Shown piece after piece: positions 33,561 through 44,168 of a stretch of DNA of 64,000 bases. The notes under the pieces were generated by a model, which was given only the letters and a program-made list of their open reading frames with translations, had not been told where the DNA came from and made no database searches. Each line of letters starts with the position of its first letter. Position 1 is the stretch's first letter. Both the position numbers and the translations under genes were made by a program. The DNA is from Ichthyophis bannanicus (lineage: Eukaryota > Chordata > Amphibia > Gymnophiona > Ichthyophiidae), in the NCBI GenBank assembly GCA_033557465.1, contig CM066031.1, forward strand, positions 171,833,043 to 171,897,042, written 5' to 3'.

Positions 33561-34600
33561 GATGGTGTGGCTGTTGAAAGGGTGATCCTAGCCCCTTTCA
33601 ACCTCTCGGGTGAGGTAGAGGAGATCCTGCTGGCCTCTCTTAAGGCTTCCACTAGGAAAGCTTAGGTTCTCAAATGGCACAGGTTTTCAGTTTGGTGTGC
33701 TGAGCACGGGACTGACCCATTCTCCTGCCCAGTGGGACTGGTGTTACAGTACCTTCTCCACCTCTCACAATCCGGGCTTAAGTCTAACTCCATCAGGATA
33801 CACCTCAGTGCCCTGGCGGTGCATCACCATCTGGTGGATGGCAAACCCCTCTCGATCCAGCTGCTGGTGACCCGCTTCCTAAGGTGTCTGCGCTTATCGA
33901 AGCCCCCGGTTCACCCTTCGGCAACTGAGTGGGACCTTAATGTTGTATTGGGGCAGCTAACTCGCCCGCCCTTTAAACCACTGGCTACCTGCCACTTACG
34001 ATACCTCTCGTGGAAGGTGGCGTTCCTGGTCACACTCACCTCCGCTCGCAGAGTTAGTGAGCTTCAGGCCTTAGTGGCAGAGGCGCCTTATACCAGATTC
34101 TACAAGAACAGGGTGGTCTTCTGAAGATGGTATCGCCCTTCCATCTCAACCAGGAAGTGGTACTTCCCACCTTCTTTCCGAGACTTCATACCAGTAAGGG
34201 TGAGATGATCCTTCACACTCTGGATTGTAAGAGAGCCTTGTCCTTCTACATTCAACGCACTTGGGGTCACCGCAATGCTGCTCCGCTCTTCGTCTCCTAC
34301 GACCCCAGTAGTCTGAGGGAGGTGGTGGCCAAACGTACACTGTTCACCTGGGTGTTGGACTGTATCATCCTTGCCTGTGAGTAGGCGGGACTCCCGCTGG
34401 AAGGCTGAGTCACGGCGCACCGTGTCAGGGCCATGGCGGCCTTGGTGGCAAACCTGCGCTCCATCCCATTGGTGGATATCGGCCGGGCCGCCACCTGGTC
34501 TTCAGTCCATATCTTTGCAGCCCATTAATGCCTGGAAAGGGAGTACCGATGGGACAGTGCCTTCGGCCAGGATGTGCTCCATAATCTTTTCAGGGTTTAG
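33561..34600 (+). pseudogene. DIRS-A tyrosine recombinase, inactivated
   Basis: Frames give A-S-T-R-K-A-stop-V-L-K-W-H-R-F-S-V-W-C, then L-L-H-L-S-Q-S-G-L-K-S-N-S-I-R near 33755, and T-S-A-R-R-V-S-E-L-Q near 34048 (first catalytic Arg). The H-R-V-R block near 34420 is intact. The nucleophile Tyr codon reads TAA (34526-34528, A-H-stop-C-L-E). A TGA at 34406-34408 precedes the HxxR block, at the same place as in DIRS-B. The enzyme would have excised and joined circular DNA intermediates. Clearly dead here. Confidence 0.88.
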
Positions 34601-34764
34601 GCAGCTCCTACCCTCTGATCTTTCTGTGTTCAGGCTACCGGAGTGCTGATCTTTGTCAGACACAGGGGTCCTACTGTAGTCTGCAGCTACAGACTCAATT
34701 GCTGCAGCTCATGGCTCCACTTGAGGGTAACCGTGTTTTTTGCTATGGACTTTCGGTAGCCTGT

Positions 34765-34885
34765 AGCTAGGGAGTCCCATATGTGAGGACTGACTTCCTG
34801 CTTGTTCCCGGAGAAAGCGTAGTTACTCATCTGTAATGGGTGTTCTCCGGGAGCAGCAGGAATCGGTCCTCAAAACACTCCCTGC
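34765..34885. repeat. DIRS-A internal complementary region
   Basis: Contains CCATATGTGAGGACTGACTT...TTCCCGGAGAA, the complement of the left end, fused to GTTACTCATCTGTAATGG...AGCAGCAGGAATCGGTCCTC, the complement of the right end. Such a region, placed just inside the right terminal repeat, is diagnostic of DIRS and serves to align the two ends during cDNA completion. Confidence 0.85.
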
Positions 34886-34939
34886 TCCCCTTGAAGTTGC
34901 TCCTTTATCATCTTTTATTTTTGCTGTCTTTTAGCTATG

Positions 34940-35127
34940 TCATCTGACTGAGCAAGAGAGCACCCTTGGGTGGGAAGGGGAACACACATGCTTGGTGGCA
35001 TCTCCCAAAGGCTTTCTTTGAAAGTTGGAGGGATGCTTCCACGAGGGATCCGTTGGTGCTGACATCACCCATATGAGGACTGATTCCTGCTTACTCTGGA
35101 GAACACCTGTTATAGGTGAGTAACTAC
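34940..35127 (-). repeat. DIRS-A right inverted terminal repeat with extension
   Basis: Reverse complement of the left repeat plus about 20 extra terminal bases (ACCTGTTATAGGTGAGTAAC). The extension is itself an imperfect palindrome and recurs at the right ends of copies B, C and D. Confidence 0.85.
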
Positions 35128-35213
35128 CCTTAATGGGCCAGAAGCCAGTGGTACTGAATCGAGAGAGAAGTAATATGATCAAATTTGGTAGCACGGAAGA
35201 CCCACGAAAACAA
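35128..35213 (-). mobile_element. L2-like relic between DIRS-A and the RTE element
   Basis: Phrases AAGCCAGTGG and AGTAATATGATCAAATTTGG fit the minus-strand L2 design seen at 13400 (GGGGAGCCAGTG). Resumption of the same relic is likely at 44651-44693, 44888-44998 and 45192-45400. Confidence 0.5.
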
Positions 35214-35230
35214 CGTTGTTGTTGTTGTTG

Positions 35231-35897
35231 TTAAGTGCCGTCGAGTCGACTCATGGCGACCCTCTGGATAGCTATCCTAAATTGTGTTTGGTCTTCAGTC
35301 AGGCGGCTCATTGTTGACAGACTGGTACCCGTAGCTGCTGTTATTGTATCGATCCAGCTCATTGCTGGCCTTCCTCTTTTGCGTTGACCTTCTATCTTGC
35401 CAAGCATGATGTCTTTCTCCAATGATCTCTCTCTTTGCATGATGTGTCCAAAGTATGAAAGTCGAAGACTTGTCATTTGAGCTTCTAAAGAAAGCTTAGG
35501 TTTGATCTCCTCTCGTACCGACTGGTTTGTTCTTCAGGCAGTCCATGGTATGTACAGTATTCGCCGCCAGCACCATAATTCAAAGGCATCAATTTTCTTC
35601 CTGTCTATCTTTTTCACTGTCCAGCTTTCACATCCATATGATGTTATTGAAAATACCATGGCTTGAACAAGTCGAATCTTTGTATGGAGAGAGACATCTC
35701 TGCTCTTGAGAATCTTATCTAGGTCTTTCATAGCCATTCTGCCAAGAGCAATGCGTCGTCTGATGTCTTGACTGCTTGTTGCTTCTTTATTGATAGTTGA
35801 TCCAAGTAGTTTAAAGTTGTTCACGATTTCAATTTCTTCTCCTTCAACGATGAACCTGTTGATTATGCCAGTTGTCATGATCTATGTCTTCTTTATA
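35231..35897 (-). pseudogene. RTE C-terminal RT/thumb and terminal domain
   Basis: 35878-35534 shows F-K-L-L-G-S-T-I-N-K-E, R-R-I-A-L-G-R, S-Y-G-C-E-S-W-T-V-K-K, F-E-L-W-C-W-R-R-I-L. The frame then changes to 35476-35231, which has S-Y-F-G-H-I-M-Q-R, K-I-E-G-Q-R-K-R-G-R-P. These blocks are hallmarks of RTE/BovB proteins. The frame ends near 35231, right at the AAC repeat. Confidence 0.9.
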
Positions 35898-36084
35898 TTA
35901 TATATTATATAGATTTCAGCAGAAGTAAAACATGTCTATGTTCACCCATAATCATTAATTGTTGACCCTGGCGATGGCCCCACCCTAAAAGAAATTACCC
36001 CTCCCTATGTTACATGTTACACCGCTTTGACCCGGTGAAAAGCGGGATATAAATGCAGTTAAATAAATAAATAAATAAATAAAT
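35898..36084 (+). repeat. Small LINE/SINE tail insertion with (AAAT)n
   Basis: A plus-oriented insert ending ACACCGCTTTGACCCGGTG, AGCGGGATATAAATGCAG and an (AAAT)n run (36060-36083). It interrupts the RTE frame between M-G-L-H-F-N and the following Lys-rich segment. The tail differs from the L2-like tail of the SINE, so it is another family. Confidence 0.7.
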
Positions 36085-37689
36085 TAAAGTGCAGGCCCAT
36101 TTTGAGACTATGTTCTTTGATTGTGAGAAGCAAATGTTTCAGATCATCTTCACTTTCAGCCAGTAATGTGGTATCATCAGCATAGCGAAGGTTGTTGATG
36201 AGTTTTCCACCAATCTTCACACCTCTGTTGTCTTCATACAATCCTGCTTCTCTGATGATTTGTTCTGCATATAAATTAAACAGGTAAGGGGAAAGTATGC
36301 AGCCTTGTCTTATACCTTTGATTATTTTAAATCTTCTGTTTCTCCTTGTTCCGTTTGAACTGTTTCTTCTTGATCAATGTACAGATTGTGCAAAAGAACG
36401 ATCAGGTGTTCTGGTATACCCATGCTTCTTAATGTGGCCCAGAGTTTCTCATGGTTTACACAGTCAAAAGCCTTGCTATAGTCGATAAAGCACAAATAGA
36501 TATCCTTTTGGTATTCTTTAGTCTTTTCAAGGATCCATCTCACATCTGCAGTGATGTCTCTCGTTCCTCGCCCTTTCCTGAACCCTGCTTGCACTTCAAG
36601 TAGTTCTTGTTCCAGGTATGGTTGTAGTCTCTTTTGAATAATCTTCAGTAGAATCTTGCTGGCATGTGGGATCAGAGCGATTGTGCGATAATTTCCACAG
36701 TCAGTTGGATCACCTTTCTTTAGTATTGGTATAAACACAGATCTTTTCCAGTCAGTTGGCCATGATGTTGTCTTCCATATTTCTTGGCAGAGCCTTGTAA
36801 GTACGGTAACAGCTGCATCAGATTGCTGTAATACTGCTATGGGAATGCTATCAATGCCTGGTGCTTTGTTCTTTGATAAGGCTTTCAATGCTGCTTCAAC
36901 TTCTTTCATCACCAATGGTTCCTGATCGTAAGGTACAGGTTGAAACGGCTGTTGGTCCACTTGATTTTTATCATATAAAAACTCTGTATAGTCCTTCCAC
37001 CTTTTCTTGATCTTCTCAGCATCATTCAACATAGAACCTTGAGCATCTTGTAACATTCCATTTCGAGGCTGGAACTTTTTCTTTAACTCTCGTAGCTTTA
37101 GGAAAGCCGATCTTGTTCTTCCTCTAATAGTTTCTGCTTCTATTTCCTTGCATGCGTCATTGTAGTACTTTTCCTTGTCCTGTCTTGCTGCACGTTGGAA
37201 ATCTCTGAGTTCTGCGATTGTCTTTCTTTCTCCTCTGGCTTTAGCTTCTCCGCATTTCTGGGCAATTTTCAGAGTTTCTTCCGTCATCCATTTTGGCCGT
37301 TTTTGCTTTTTCACCTTTTGTAGAGACTTCTCGCTTTTTTCCAACACAACCTTCTTGATGTCCTTCCATAACTCTTCTGGAGCTCTGTCATTTGTATCTA
37401 AAGCAGCAAATCGATTTTGCAGGCAGTCTTTAAATTCCAGTGGTATATTCTCAAGGTCATATTTTGCTGCATTCATGAGTGGTTTGCTGTTTTTCATCTT
37501 CAGCTTGAGTTTGCATACTAGTAGTTGATGATCTGTACCACAGTCAGCTCCAGGTTTTGTCTTTGCTTTTCCATCGTTGACTTCCACAGATGTAGTCAAT
37601 TTGATTTTTATACAATCCATTGTGTGAAGTCCATGTGTACAGTCGCCGCTTGTGTTGCTGGAAGAAGGTGTTTGAGATGAATAGATCAT
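36085..37689 (-). pseudogene. RTE reverse transcriptase
   Basis: The long frame 37689-36322 (455 codons) covers the linker and RT palm: N-K-A-P-G-I-D-S-I-P near residue 275, F-I-P-I-L-K-K-G-D-P, N-Y-R-T-I-A-L, Q-A-G-F-R-K-G-R-G-T-R-D, and F-I-D-Y-S-K-A-F-D-C-V-N-H. The catalytic Y-A-D-D box is in 36241-36089 (N-L-R-Y-A-D-D-T-T-L). A frameshift near 36320-36300 removes the G-V-R-Q-G block. Otherwise well preserved. Confidence 0.92.
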
Positions 37690-38029
37690 TGGTCTTGCAG
37701 AATTCTATCAGTCTTTCTCCAGCTTCATTTCTGTTGCCAAGTCCATATTTTCGAACTACTTTGCCTTCTTTGTTGCCAACCTTTGCTTTCCAGTCACCCA
37801 TGACTATCAGGATATCCTGTTTGCATGTTTTGTCGATTTCAGCTTGTACTTGTTCACAGAACTCTTCAATTTCATTCTCTTCTGCAGCTGTTGTTGGGGC
37901 ATATACTTGAATTATAGTTGTGTTGATAGGCATTCCTCGTAGACGAATAGAAACTAAGCGTTCGCTGATTGCATTGTATTTCATTACAGTTCTTGCAAGT
38001 TTCTTCTTGATTATAAATGCAACACCATT
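37544..38029 (-). pseudogene. RTE AP-endonuclease, C-terminal two thirds
   Basis: Frame 37984-37544: I-I-Q-V-Y-A-P-T-T near residue 25, I-V-M-G-D-W-K-A-K-V-G near 60, F-F-Q-Q-H-K-R-R-L-Y-T-W, N-Q-I-D-Y-I. The N-terminal continuation N-G-V-A-F-I-I runs to 38029, where DIRS-B interrupts it. Sequence across the gap (38029 and 44169) joins cleanly. The catalytic Asp is present; Asn of the usual D-F-N is replaced by Trp-Lys as in other RTEs. Confidence 0.88.
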
Positions 38030-38190
38030 TCTCCAGGACCAAGCAGGAAGTCAGTCCTCACATATGGGTGTCATCGGCGCAGATGAAGCCCCAGCGGAGC
38101 ATTTCCCCAGCTTTCTATTAAAGCCTTTGGGAATGCAGGCACGCATGCGCGGTTCCCTTCCCACCTAAAGGTGCCATCTTATCTCAGTCT
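38030..38190 (+). repeat. DIRS-B left inverted terminal repeat
   Basis: Complement of 43990-44150. It includes ATGGGTGTCATCGGCGC versus GCGCCGATGACACCCAT at right, and AAAGGTGCCATCTTA versus TAAGATGGCACCTTT. Confidence 0.9.
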
Positions 38191-38421
38191 CTTTTTTCCG
38201 AGAAGCCCACCGGACGTGTGTCCTGTCATCCCGGATAAAAGTTGATTTTTTTCGGCGATCCTCGCTGTTTTTTCTCCCGATTCGACGCCGGTTCCCCTCC
38301 CGCCGGGTTCGGTACACCGGTATCAAGCCCGATTCTTCTTTTTCGGTTTTTGCCCTTCATGGCTGGCGTTCGCGCCCTTTTTTGCTTTTTCCCTGGAAGG
38401 CCGGTCCTTTGACCTTGCGGG

Positions 38422-38789
38422 CACTGTTCCCTCTAAGCTGTGCGCGTGTGCGCGCGCACACACCTCGCCGAGCGATCGCACATACTTTACAACAGAGCGC
38501 ACAAAAATTACAGCTCTGATTCTGATAGAAAACAACACAGACGTCTTAAAATTTAAAAGTTATGATTGTAATTACTAGAAATTACCCGCTTCATTTAATA
38601 ATCATCTATTTTCATTTAATTTGATTAAAATCAATGTGGTGTACATACTGTATTCTGACGTGTAGTCAAATTTTAAAGTATATAACTACGAGTGTCATGT
38701 GGCGCACAAAAATTTAACCTTCCTTCAAAAGCTGCACACAGCTGATATTTTATGTGCACACAGCCTACAGAAAATTAGAGGGAACATTG
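38422..38789. mobile_element. hAT-type MITE with 8-base target duplication
   Basis: A 368-base insert with ends CACTGTTCCCTCTAA and, in reverse complement, CAATGTTCCCTCTAA. The flanking octamer CTTGCGGG at 38414-38421 and 38790-38797 is identical on both sides. Eight-base duplications and CA..TG ends are hAT hallmarks. Noncoding, A/T-rich inside, with a CG/TG-rich patch near 38443-38463. It sits in the DIRS-B leader, where DIRS-A is continuous, so it is younger than DIRS-B. Confidence 0.92.
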
Positions 38790-38813
38790 CTTGCGGGGAC
38801 TCTTTTTTCCCCG

Positions 38814-40718
38814 ATGGCTTCCAGCGGTTTCAAGAAGTGTGATCGGTGTAAGAAATTAATGTCTCTCACTGACACACACGACTGCTGCCTTCGGTGCCTC
38901 GGTCCTGATCACGACCCTAAGTCGTGTGGACCATGTGGGAAGATGTCTTCCAAGGCACTCTGAAGTCGCCAGCAGCAGAAAGAAAGGCTTTTCTCGGACT
39001 TAGCTTCCGGCCGGCCCCGGACCTCATCTGAGGCCTCGACATCTCGGGATTCGGAACCCGAGCGCCGTCGGAGCTCCTCGGACAGGGGGTCCCCCGACCG
39101 GGAACGCAAGAGGAAGAAGCGGCTCGCGAGGGCGTTATCGTCGGAGGTCCCTGGCTCCTCGAGGGCCAGGTCTAAGATCCCCGACCGTTGCCCCGGGCCC
39201 GTGGAACAAGAGAAGCCTGCCAAAGTTCCTCGCGTGGAGCCGGAGTCTGCTGGACACGTAAGCCCCATCGTCCTCGAGGACTCTCCTCCCAGAGAGCTGA
39301 CGTCGGGCCCGGCGCCGCCGGGGCCTGAGTCGGTGGCTGCTGCGTCTCCCGAGCTGAGTCTCAGGATGACAGCCTTGGAGAGCAGATTGTCTGCCTTCAT
39401 GGAGCAGCAGCGGGCACTGATGGCCAGCCTGTCTGGCGCATCTGCCCCGACCACCGGGACATCGACTTCGAAGTCGACCCCGGAGACCGAGCCGATACTC
39501 GAGTCCATCATGGCTCGAAGTCGACCTCGGTCGCGGTCTCCCTCGACCTCCCACTTGGGACTGAGGGTGTCGATGCCGGTGCCTCCGGCATTGGGGTGGG
39601 TGCTCCAGGGCCCCGCGGAGTCGGACCCTGACTCCTCGTCGGACGAGCCCGCCTGGGAGACGGAGGATGAAGAGTCCCCCGATACGTTCAAGATTCGATG
39701 CGTCCCGTTGGACTCATCGCAGTCTGAGCCCCGGAGTAGATCCCCTCCAGAGGATACTCGGTTCTCGGAGTTCGTCCGGGATATGGCCACTGCCTTGGCT
39801 ATTCCGGCGGACCCTTAGGAAGAGCCTTGAGCTGTATGACTTTCCTCCGAAGGAGGCCTTTACTGTCCCGGTTCCTCCGATGCTGGAACGGCTCCTCTTC
39901 AGGATGTGGGAGGCACCGGCTTCGGCGCCAGTTTTAAGCAAGCGAGTTGACTCGATCTATCGACTCAGGAAGAGCCCTGGCTTTCAGAAGGCACAGCTAC
40001 CACACCATTCCATGGTTGTGGAATTGGCCATGCATCGTCTGAAGAGCCAGAAGATGCACTCCGCGGTGCCCCCTGGCAGGGAGGCCCGGAACCTCGATGG
40101 CGTCGGTAGAAAGTGCTTCCAGAGCTCGATGCTTGCTTGCTGTGTCCAGTCTTACCAGCTGTACATGGGCATGTACTTCCGGGACCTGGCCAAAGAGTTG
40201 GCCGGGTTCTCTGCTGGACTCTCCGGGGAACCCTTGCAGAGATTCAAGTCCTTGTCCTCGGGGATTCGGGACTGCTCGAAGTTCATGTCCCGTGCCGTCT
40301 ACGATGGCTTCGAGGCTTCGGCCCGAGTTGCGGCAGCTGGCATCGCGGCTCGACGCCAGGCATGGCTGCAGTCATCGGACCTCGAGCCATGGGTTCAGGA
40401 CAAGATGGTCAATGTCCCTTGCCGAGGTGAAAACCTTTTTGGCAAGCCCATGACCGAGAAGGCCACCCAGCTCGAAACAGAGCACCTTACACGGACAAGG
40501 CTGTCTAGGAAGACCTCTGCCCCTTCTCATAAGAAGGGCTCGGTTAAAAAGCCCTTTTACCCAAGGAAGGGCGCTTCCTACAAACAGTACCCTCAATATC
40601 AGGCTACCCAAGCTGCACCCCAGGGTCAGCAGGCCAAGGGGCAGGGTAATGGGCCCATAGGCAGAGGACCCCCAAGCCTCCGGCCCCTGCTCCCACTCAG
40701 CAGGGTGGGGGTTTTTGA
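38814..40718 (+). pseudogene. DIRS-B ORF1, Gag-like
   Basis: ATG 38814 opens with G-F-K-K-C-D-R-C-K-K, then D-T-H-D-C-C-L-R-C-L-G-P-D-H-D and C-G-P-C. This is a Cys/His cluster likely to bind zinc or nucleic acid. A TGA at 38961-38963 breaks it. The Arg/Ser/Pro-rich middle lies at 39201-39818, followed by a frameshift near 39818. The conserved part follows: F-S-E-F-V-R-D-M-A-T-A-L-A, V-P-P-G-R-E-A, Y-Q-L-Y-M-G-M-Y-F, G-E-N-L-F-G-K-P-M-T. In the ancestral frame the end reads G-G-G-F-stop (TTT-TGA, TGA 40716-40718). An indel near 40640-40665 puts this copy's Gag into the RT frame, giving one 844-codon frame. Confidence 0.85.
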
Positions 40719-42630
40719 CTCCTTGAGCGTAGCCTCTCCATCCCTGCTCTCCCAACCCTGCACAGGAGGTCGCCTCGCCCTCTTTGCCCACCAGTGGCCC
40801 CTCATCACCGTGGACAGTTGGGTGTTGGACATAGTCCACAAGGGCTATGCACTACATTTTCACCAACTGCCTCCACCATACTTTCCAGGGGAGCCTCTAA
40901 GGCCTTCCCTGCACACAGACCTTCTCCTTCAGGAACTTCAAGGTCTGTTGGTGGACAGGGCAGTGGAGCCTGTGCCTCCCCACTTACAAGGTCACGGATT
41001 CTCCTCCAGGTATTTCCTGGTGCCCAAAAGAACCGGTGGCCTTCGACCCATTCTGGACCTCAGGAACCTCAACAAGTTCCTACAGAAAGAAAAGTTCAAG
41101 ATGCTTACGCTTGAAACACTTCTGCCCTACCTCCAGCAGGGAGATTGGCTATGCTCCTTAGATCTAAAGGATGCGTACACTCACATCCTCATTCATCCAG
41201 ACCACAGAAAGTACCTCAGGTTCATTGTGGGAGGAAACCATTATCAGTACAGAGTACTGCCTTTTGGCCTGACCTCCGCTCCCAGGGTCTTTACCAAATG
41301 CCTGGCAGTGGTGGCGGCCTACCTGAGGAATCAGGGAAGCTTTGTCTTCCCCTATCTGGACGACTGGCTCATCAGGGGTCAGACGTGCCAGGAGGCCAGC
41401 CAAGCCACCCTCAGAACTATTGCTCTTCTTCAAAGCCTAGGGTTTGTCATAAACTTCGCAAAGTCCAGTTTGCTCCCCTCCCAGAATTTGGAGTTCATAG
41501 GAGCAAGGCTGGACTCTCTCCTGGCAAAGGCTTTCTTGCCAGAAGACAGAGCACAACGATTGATAGCCTTGGCAAACCAGTTTCTCAACAGGTTGCTGGT
41601 CTCCACCAGAGTCTGCCTGAGGCTTCTAGGCTACATGGCTTTGACAGTACATGTGACTCCCAATGCCAGGCTCCATATGAGGCCTGCACAGTGGTGCCTT
41701 CGGACTCAGTGGTCACAGGCCACAGGCAGCCTCAGGGACAGAATAAGGGTGTCCAGACACTTTCTGAACTCCCTCAGCTGGTGGCTGCACCCACCCAATC
41801 TGCTAAAAGGGGTGCCCTTTCAGATTCCTGGATACATGGTGGTACTGACCACCGACGCCTCCCTGCAGGGCTGGGGGGCTCATTGTCTAGACAAGTGCAC
41901 CCAGGGCCTGTGGTCTCCTTGGGAGGCGGCACAGCAGATCAATCTCCTGGAACTCAGGGCTATTCGCCTAGCTCTCAAAGCTTTCTCTCCTGCCCTGGCT
42001 CATCAATCTGTCCTCGTTCAGACAGACAACCAGGTGGCCATGTTTTATGTGAACAAACAGGGCGGGACTGGGTCCAGGCTCCTTTGTCGAGAAGCTCAAG
42101 ACCTTTGCTCATTTGCCCTAAAGCACAGCATGCTCCTCAGGGCTGTGTATCTTCCAGGCCAGGAGAACTACTTGTCCGACAAGTTGAGCAGGATTCTGTA
42201 GCCCCACGAGTGGCAACTGCATCCCTTGGTAGTTCATAGGATCTTTCTGAAATGGGGTCTCCTTTGGATAGATCTGTTTGCCAGTCCACTGAACAAAGAA
42301 CTGCCAAAGTTCTGTTCCAGGCAACCACATCCTTTGAGAATAGCACCGGATGCTTTTCTGATTCCCTGGTCTCAGGGCCTCCTGTATGCGTTTCCTCCCA
42401 CGCCCTTGGTGGCCCGAACTCTTTTCAAGATTCTTCAGGACAAGGCCTCGGTCCTGCTGGTGGCTCCCAGTTGGCCGAGACAACCTTGGTTTCCACTTCT
42501 GCTTCAGCTGGCAATGGATCCCCCACTGCCTCTGGGGTTGCAACCCGACCTTCTCTCTCAGGATCAGGGTTCCCTTCTGCATCCCAATCTCAAAGCTCTC
42601 AATTTGATGGCCTGGAGGCTGCAAGGGTAG
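40713..42630 (+). pseudogene. DIRS-B ORF2: RT, RNase H, C-terminal domain
   Basis: Part of an 844-codon frame (39667-42201). RT: V-P-K-R-T-G-G-L-R-P-I-L-D-L, W-L-C-S-L-D-L-K-D-A-Y-T-H, Y-R-V-L-P-F-G-L-T-S-A-P-R, F-P-Y-L-D-D-W-L-I near 41360. RNase H: T-T-D-A-S near 41850, N-L-L-E-L-R-A-I near 41945, Q-T-D-N-Q-V-A-M-F-Y near 42025. A TAG at 42199-42201 (CAG in DIRS-A) splits off the C-terminal region 42202-42630, which shows I-D-L-F-A-S-P, D-A-F-L-I-P-W and Y-A-F-P-P-T-P. Catalytic residues of RT and RNase H are intact. Confidence 0.92.
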
Positions 42631-43667
42631 TTTTGGCTCCCTGGGGCCTTCCTCAGGAAGTTGAAGAGGTTGTCCTAGCCTCTCGGAAACAGTCCACTAG
42701 GAAAACCTATGCTCTCAAATGGAAAAGGTTTTCTGTGTGGTGTCAGCTACGTACAGAGGATCCTTTCTCCTGTACTGTACCAGTAGTGCTTCAGTACTTA
42801 CTGCACTTGTCCAATCTGGGACTCAAGTCCAATTCTGTTCGGGTCCACCTCTCAGCTCTAGCAGCTCACCACTCACTGGTGGAGGGACATTCTCTGTCTG
42901 TTCACCCCTTTGTGTCCCGCTTTCTCAGGGGCTTGCTTTTACTCAAGCCTCCAATCCGTCCTCCTTCCCCTGAGTGGGAGTTGAATGTGGTCTTGCAGCA
43001 ACTGACTCGCCCACCTTTTGAGCCGATGGCTACTTGCCCACTATGCTTCCTCTCCTGGAAGACACTCTTCCTGATAGCCCTTACTTCGGCTAGGCGAGTG
43101 AGTGAGCTTCAGGCCCTGGTCTGTGATAGGCCTTACACTAGGATTTATAGGAACAGGGTAGTCCTCAGGACTCATCCAAAGTTCCTCCCAAAGGTTGTCT
43201 CCTCTTTCCACCTCAATCAGGAGGTGGTCCTTCCAACATTCTTCCCTAGGCCTCATGCAAGCCAGGCTGAAGCAGTTCTGCATACCCTGGACTGTAGGAG
43301 GGCCTTATCCTTCTACCTTGACCGTAAGCAGGGGCATAGAAGGGCTACTCAGCTCTTTGTTTCTTTTGACCCTAATAAGTTGGGGTTGGCTTTGTCCAAG
43401 CGTACCTTGTCCATCTGGGTGGCTGACTGTATCACCTGGGCTTACAAGGCGTCTGACCTTCCTTTGCAGGGTTGAGTTACTGCCCACCGTGTCAGTGCAA
43501 TGGCTGCCTCAGTGGCTCATCTCCGCTCTGTGCCCTTGGTAGACATCTGCAGGGCTGCAACTTGGTCTTCAAGCCAGACTTTTGCGGCCCATTACTGTCT
43601 GGAGAGGGAGTCCCGTAGGGACAGTGCTTTTGGCTAGGCAGTACTCCGGAATCTCTTTGAGGTTTAG
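42252..43667 (+). pseudogene. DIRS-B tyrosine recombinase, truncated by TGA
   Basis: Frame 42252-43475 overlaps the end of ORF2. The recombinase starts around 42630 with A-S-R-K-Q-S-T-R-K-T-Y-A-L-K-W-K-R, then L-G-L-K-S-N-S-V-R-V-H-L-S-A and T-S-A-R-R-V-S-E-L-Q-A-L (catalytic Arg) near 43085. TGA at 43473-43475 cuts it before the H-R-V-S block, where the expected second Arg is Ser. Beyond the stop the Tyr block A-A-H-Y-C-L-E near 43590 is intact. The shared stop position with DIRS-A is notable. Confidence 0.9.
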
Positions 43668-43796
43668 GCAACTCCTGCCCTCCTGCCCTCTGTTGGGCTA
43701 CCGGTGGAGGGTTGTGTCCTTGAAAAGCCTTTCTTTGCTGCTGAGACTAGAGGGAGTACTCTTGTTCAGCCTGGGTTCCTCGGTAGCCCAGAGCTT

Positions 43797-43910
43797 GGGA
43801 GTCACCCATATGTGAGGACTGATTTCCTGCTTGGTCCTGGAGAAAGAGTAGTTACTCACCTGTAACAGGTGTTCTCCAGGAGCAGCAGGAATCAGTCCTC
43901 ACAACCCTCC
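43797..43910. repeat. DIRS-B internal complementary region
   Basis: Two joined halves: ACCCATATGTGAGGACTGAT...GGTCCTGGAGAAA, complementary to the left end, and GTTACTCACCTGTAACAGGT...AGCAGCAGGAATCAGTCCTC, complementary to the right end. It lies 90-100 bases before the right terminal repeat. Confidence 0.9.
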
Positions 43911-43984
43911 CTCCTCCCCTTGGAGTTGCAGTTGTACATAGTTCATTTTTCATTTTTGTGTGCTGTTCTTAGCTATGTCATTTG

Positions 43985-44168
43985 ACTGAGGTAAGATGGC
44001 ACCTTTAGGTGGGAAGGGAACCACGCATGCGTGCCTGCATTCCCAAAGGCTTTCATAGAAAGCTGGGGAAATGCTCCGCTGGGGCTTCATCGGCGCCGAT
44101 GACACCCATATGTGAGGACTGATTCCTGCTGCTCCTGGAGAACACCTGTTACAGGTGAGTAACTACTC
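43985..44168 (-). repeat. DIRS-B right inverted terminal repeat with extension
   Basis: Complement of the left repeat, ending GGAGAACACCTGTTACAGGT then GAGTAACTAC. The extension beyond the left repeat is palindromic and matches the second half of the internal complementary region. Confidence 0.9.

Larger units (their letters stand above)
24533..35127 (+). mobile_element. DIRS-A, tyrosine-recombinase retrotransposon, interrupted
   Basis: A plus-strand DIRS-type element. The left inverted terminal repeat begins TCTCCGGGAACAAGCAGG. The right repeat (about 34940-35127) is its reverse complement plus an extension ending in AGGTGAGTAACT. Order: Gag-like region, RT, RNase H, tyrosine recombinase, internal complementary region, right repeat. 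A CR1 (27558-32317) and a 77-base L2-type tail (32536-32612) lie within; without them the element is about 5.8 kb. L2 sequence flanks both sides with no obvious target duplication, as expected for recombinase-mediated integration. Confidence 0.92.
38030..44168 (+). mobile_element. DIRS-B, tyrosine-recombinase retrotransposon
   Basis: About 6.14 kb, inserted in the RTE endonuclease gene without a clear target duplication. The left inverted repeat (TCTCCAGGACCAAGCAGGAA...) matches the right (43990-44150) in reverse complement over roughly 150 bases, including GGGAATGCAGGCACGCATGC versus GCATGCGTGCCTGCATTCCC. Contents: Gag-like, RT-RNase H, tyrosine recombinase, internal complementary region. 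A hAT-type MITE (38422-38789) lies in the leader. Higher GC than the surroundings in the 5' half. Confidence 0.95.

Noticed and set aside
34765..35127. A small separate palindromic element at the DIRS-A end
   Set aside because: The same arrangement occurs at the ends of B, C and D and equals the DIRS internal complementary region plus terminal repeat.
35215..35232. Independent (GTT)n microsatellite
   Set aside because: It is the 3' terminal repeat of the RTE element, as its position next to the conserved 3' end shows.
38909..39790. 293-codon minus-strand frame
   Set aside because: Opposite the Arg/Ser/Pro-rich DIRS-B Gag. High GC removes stops on the complement; no domain.
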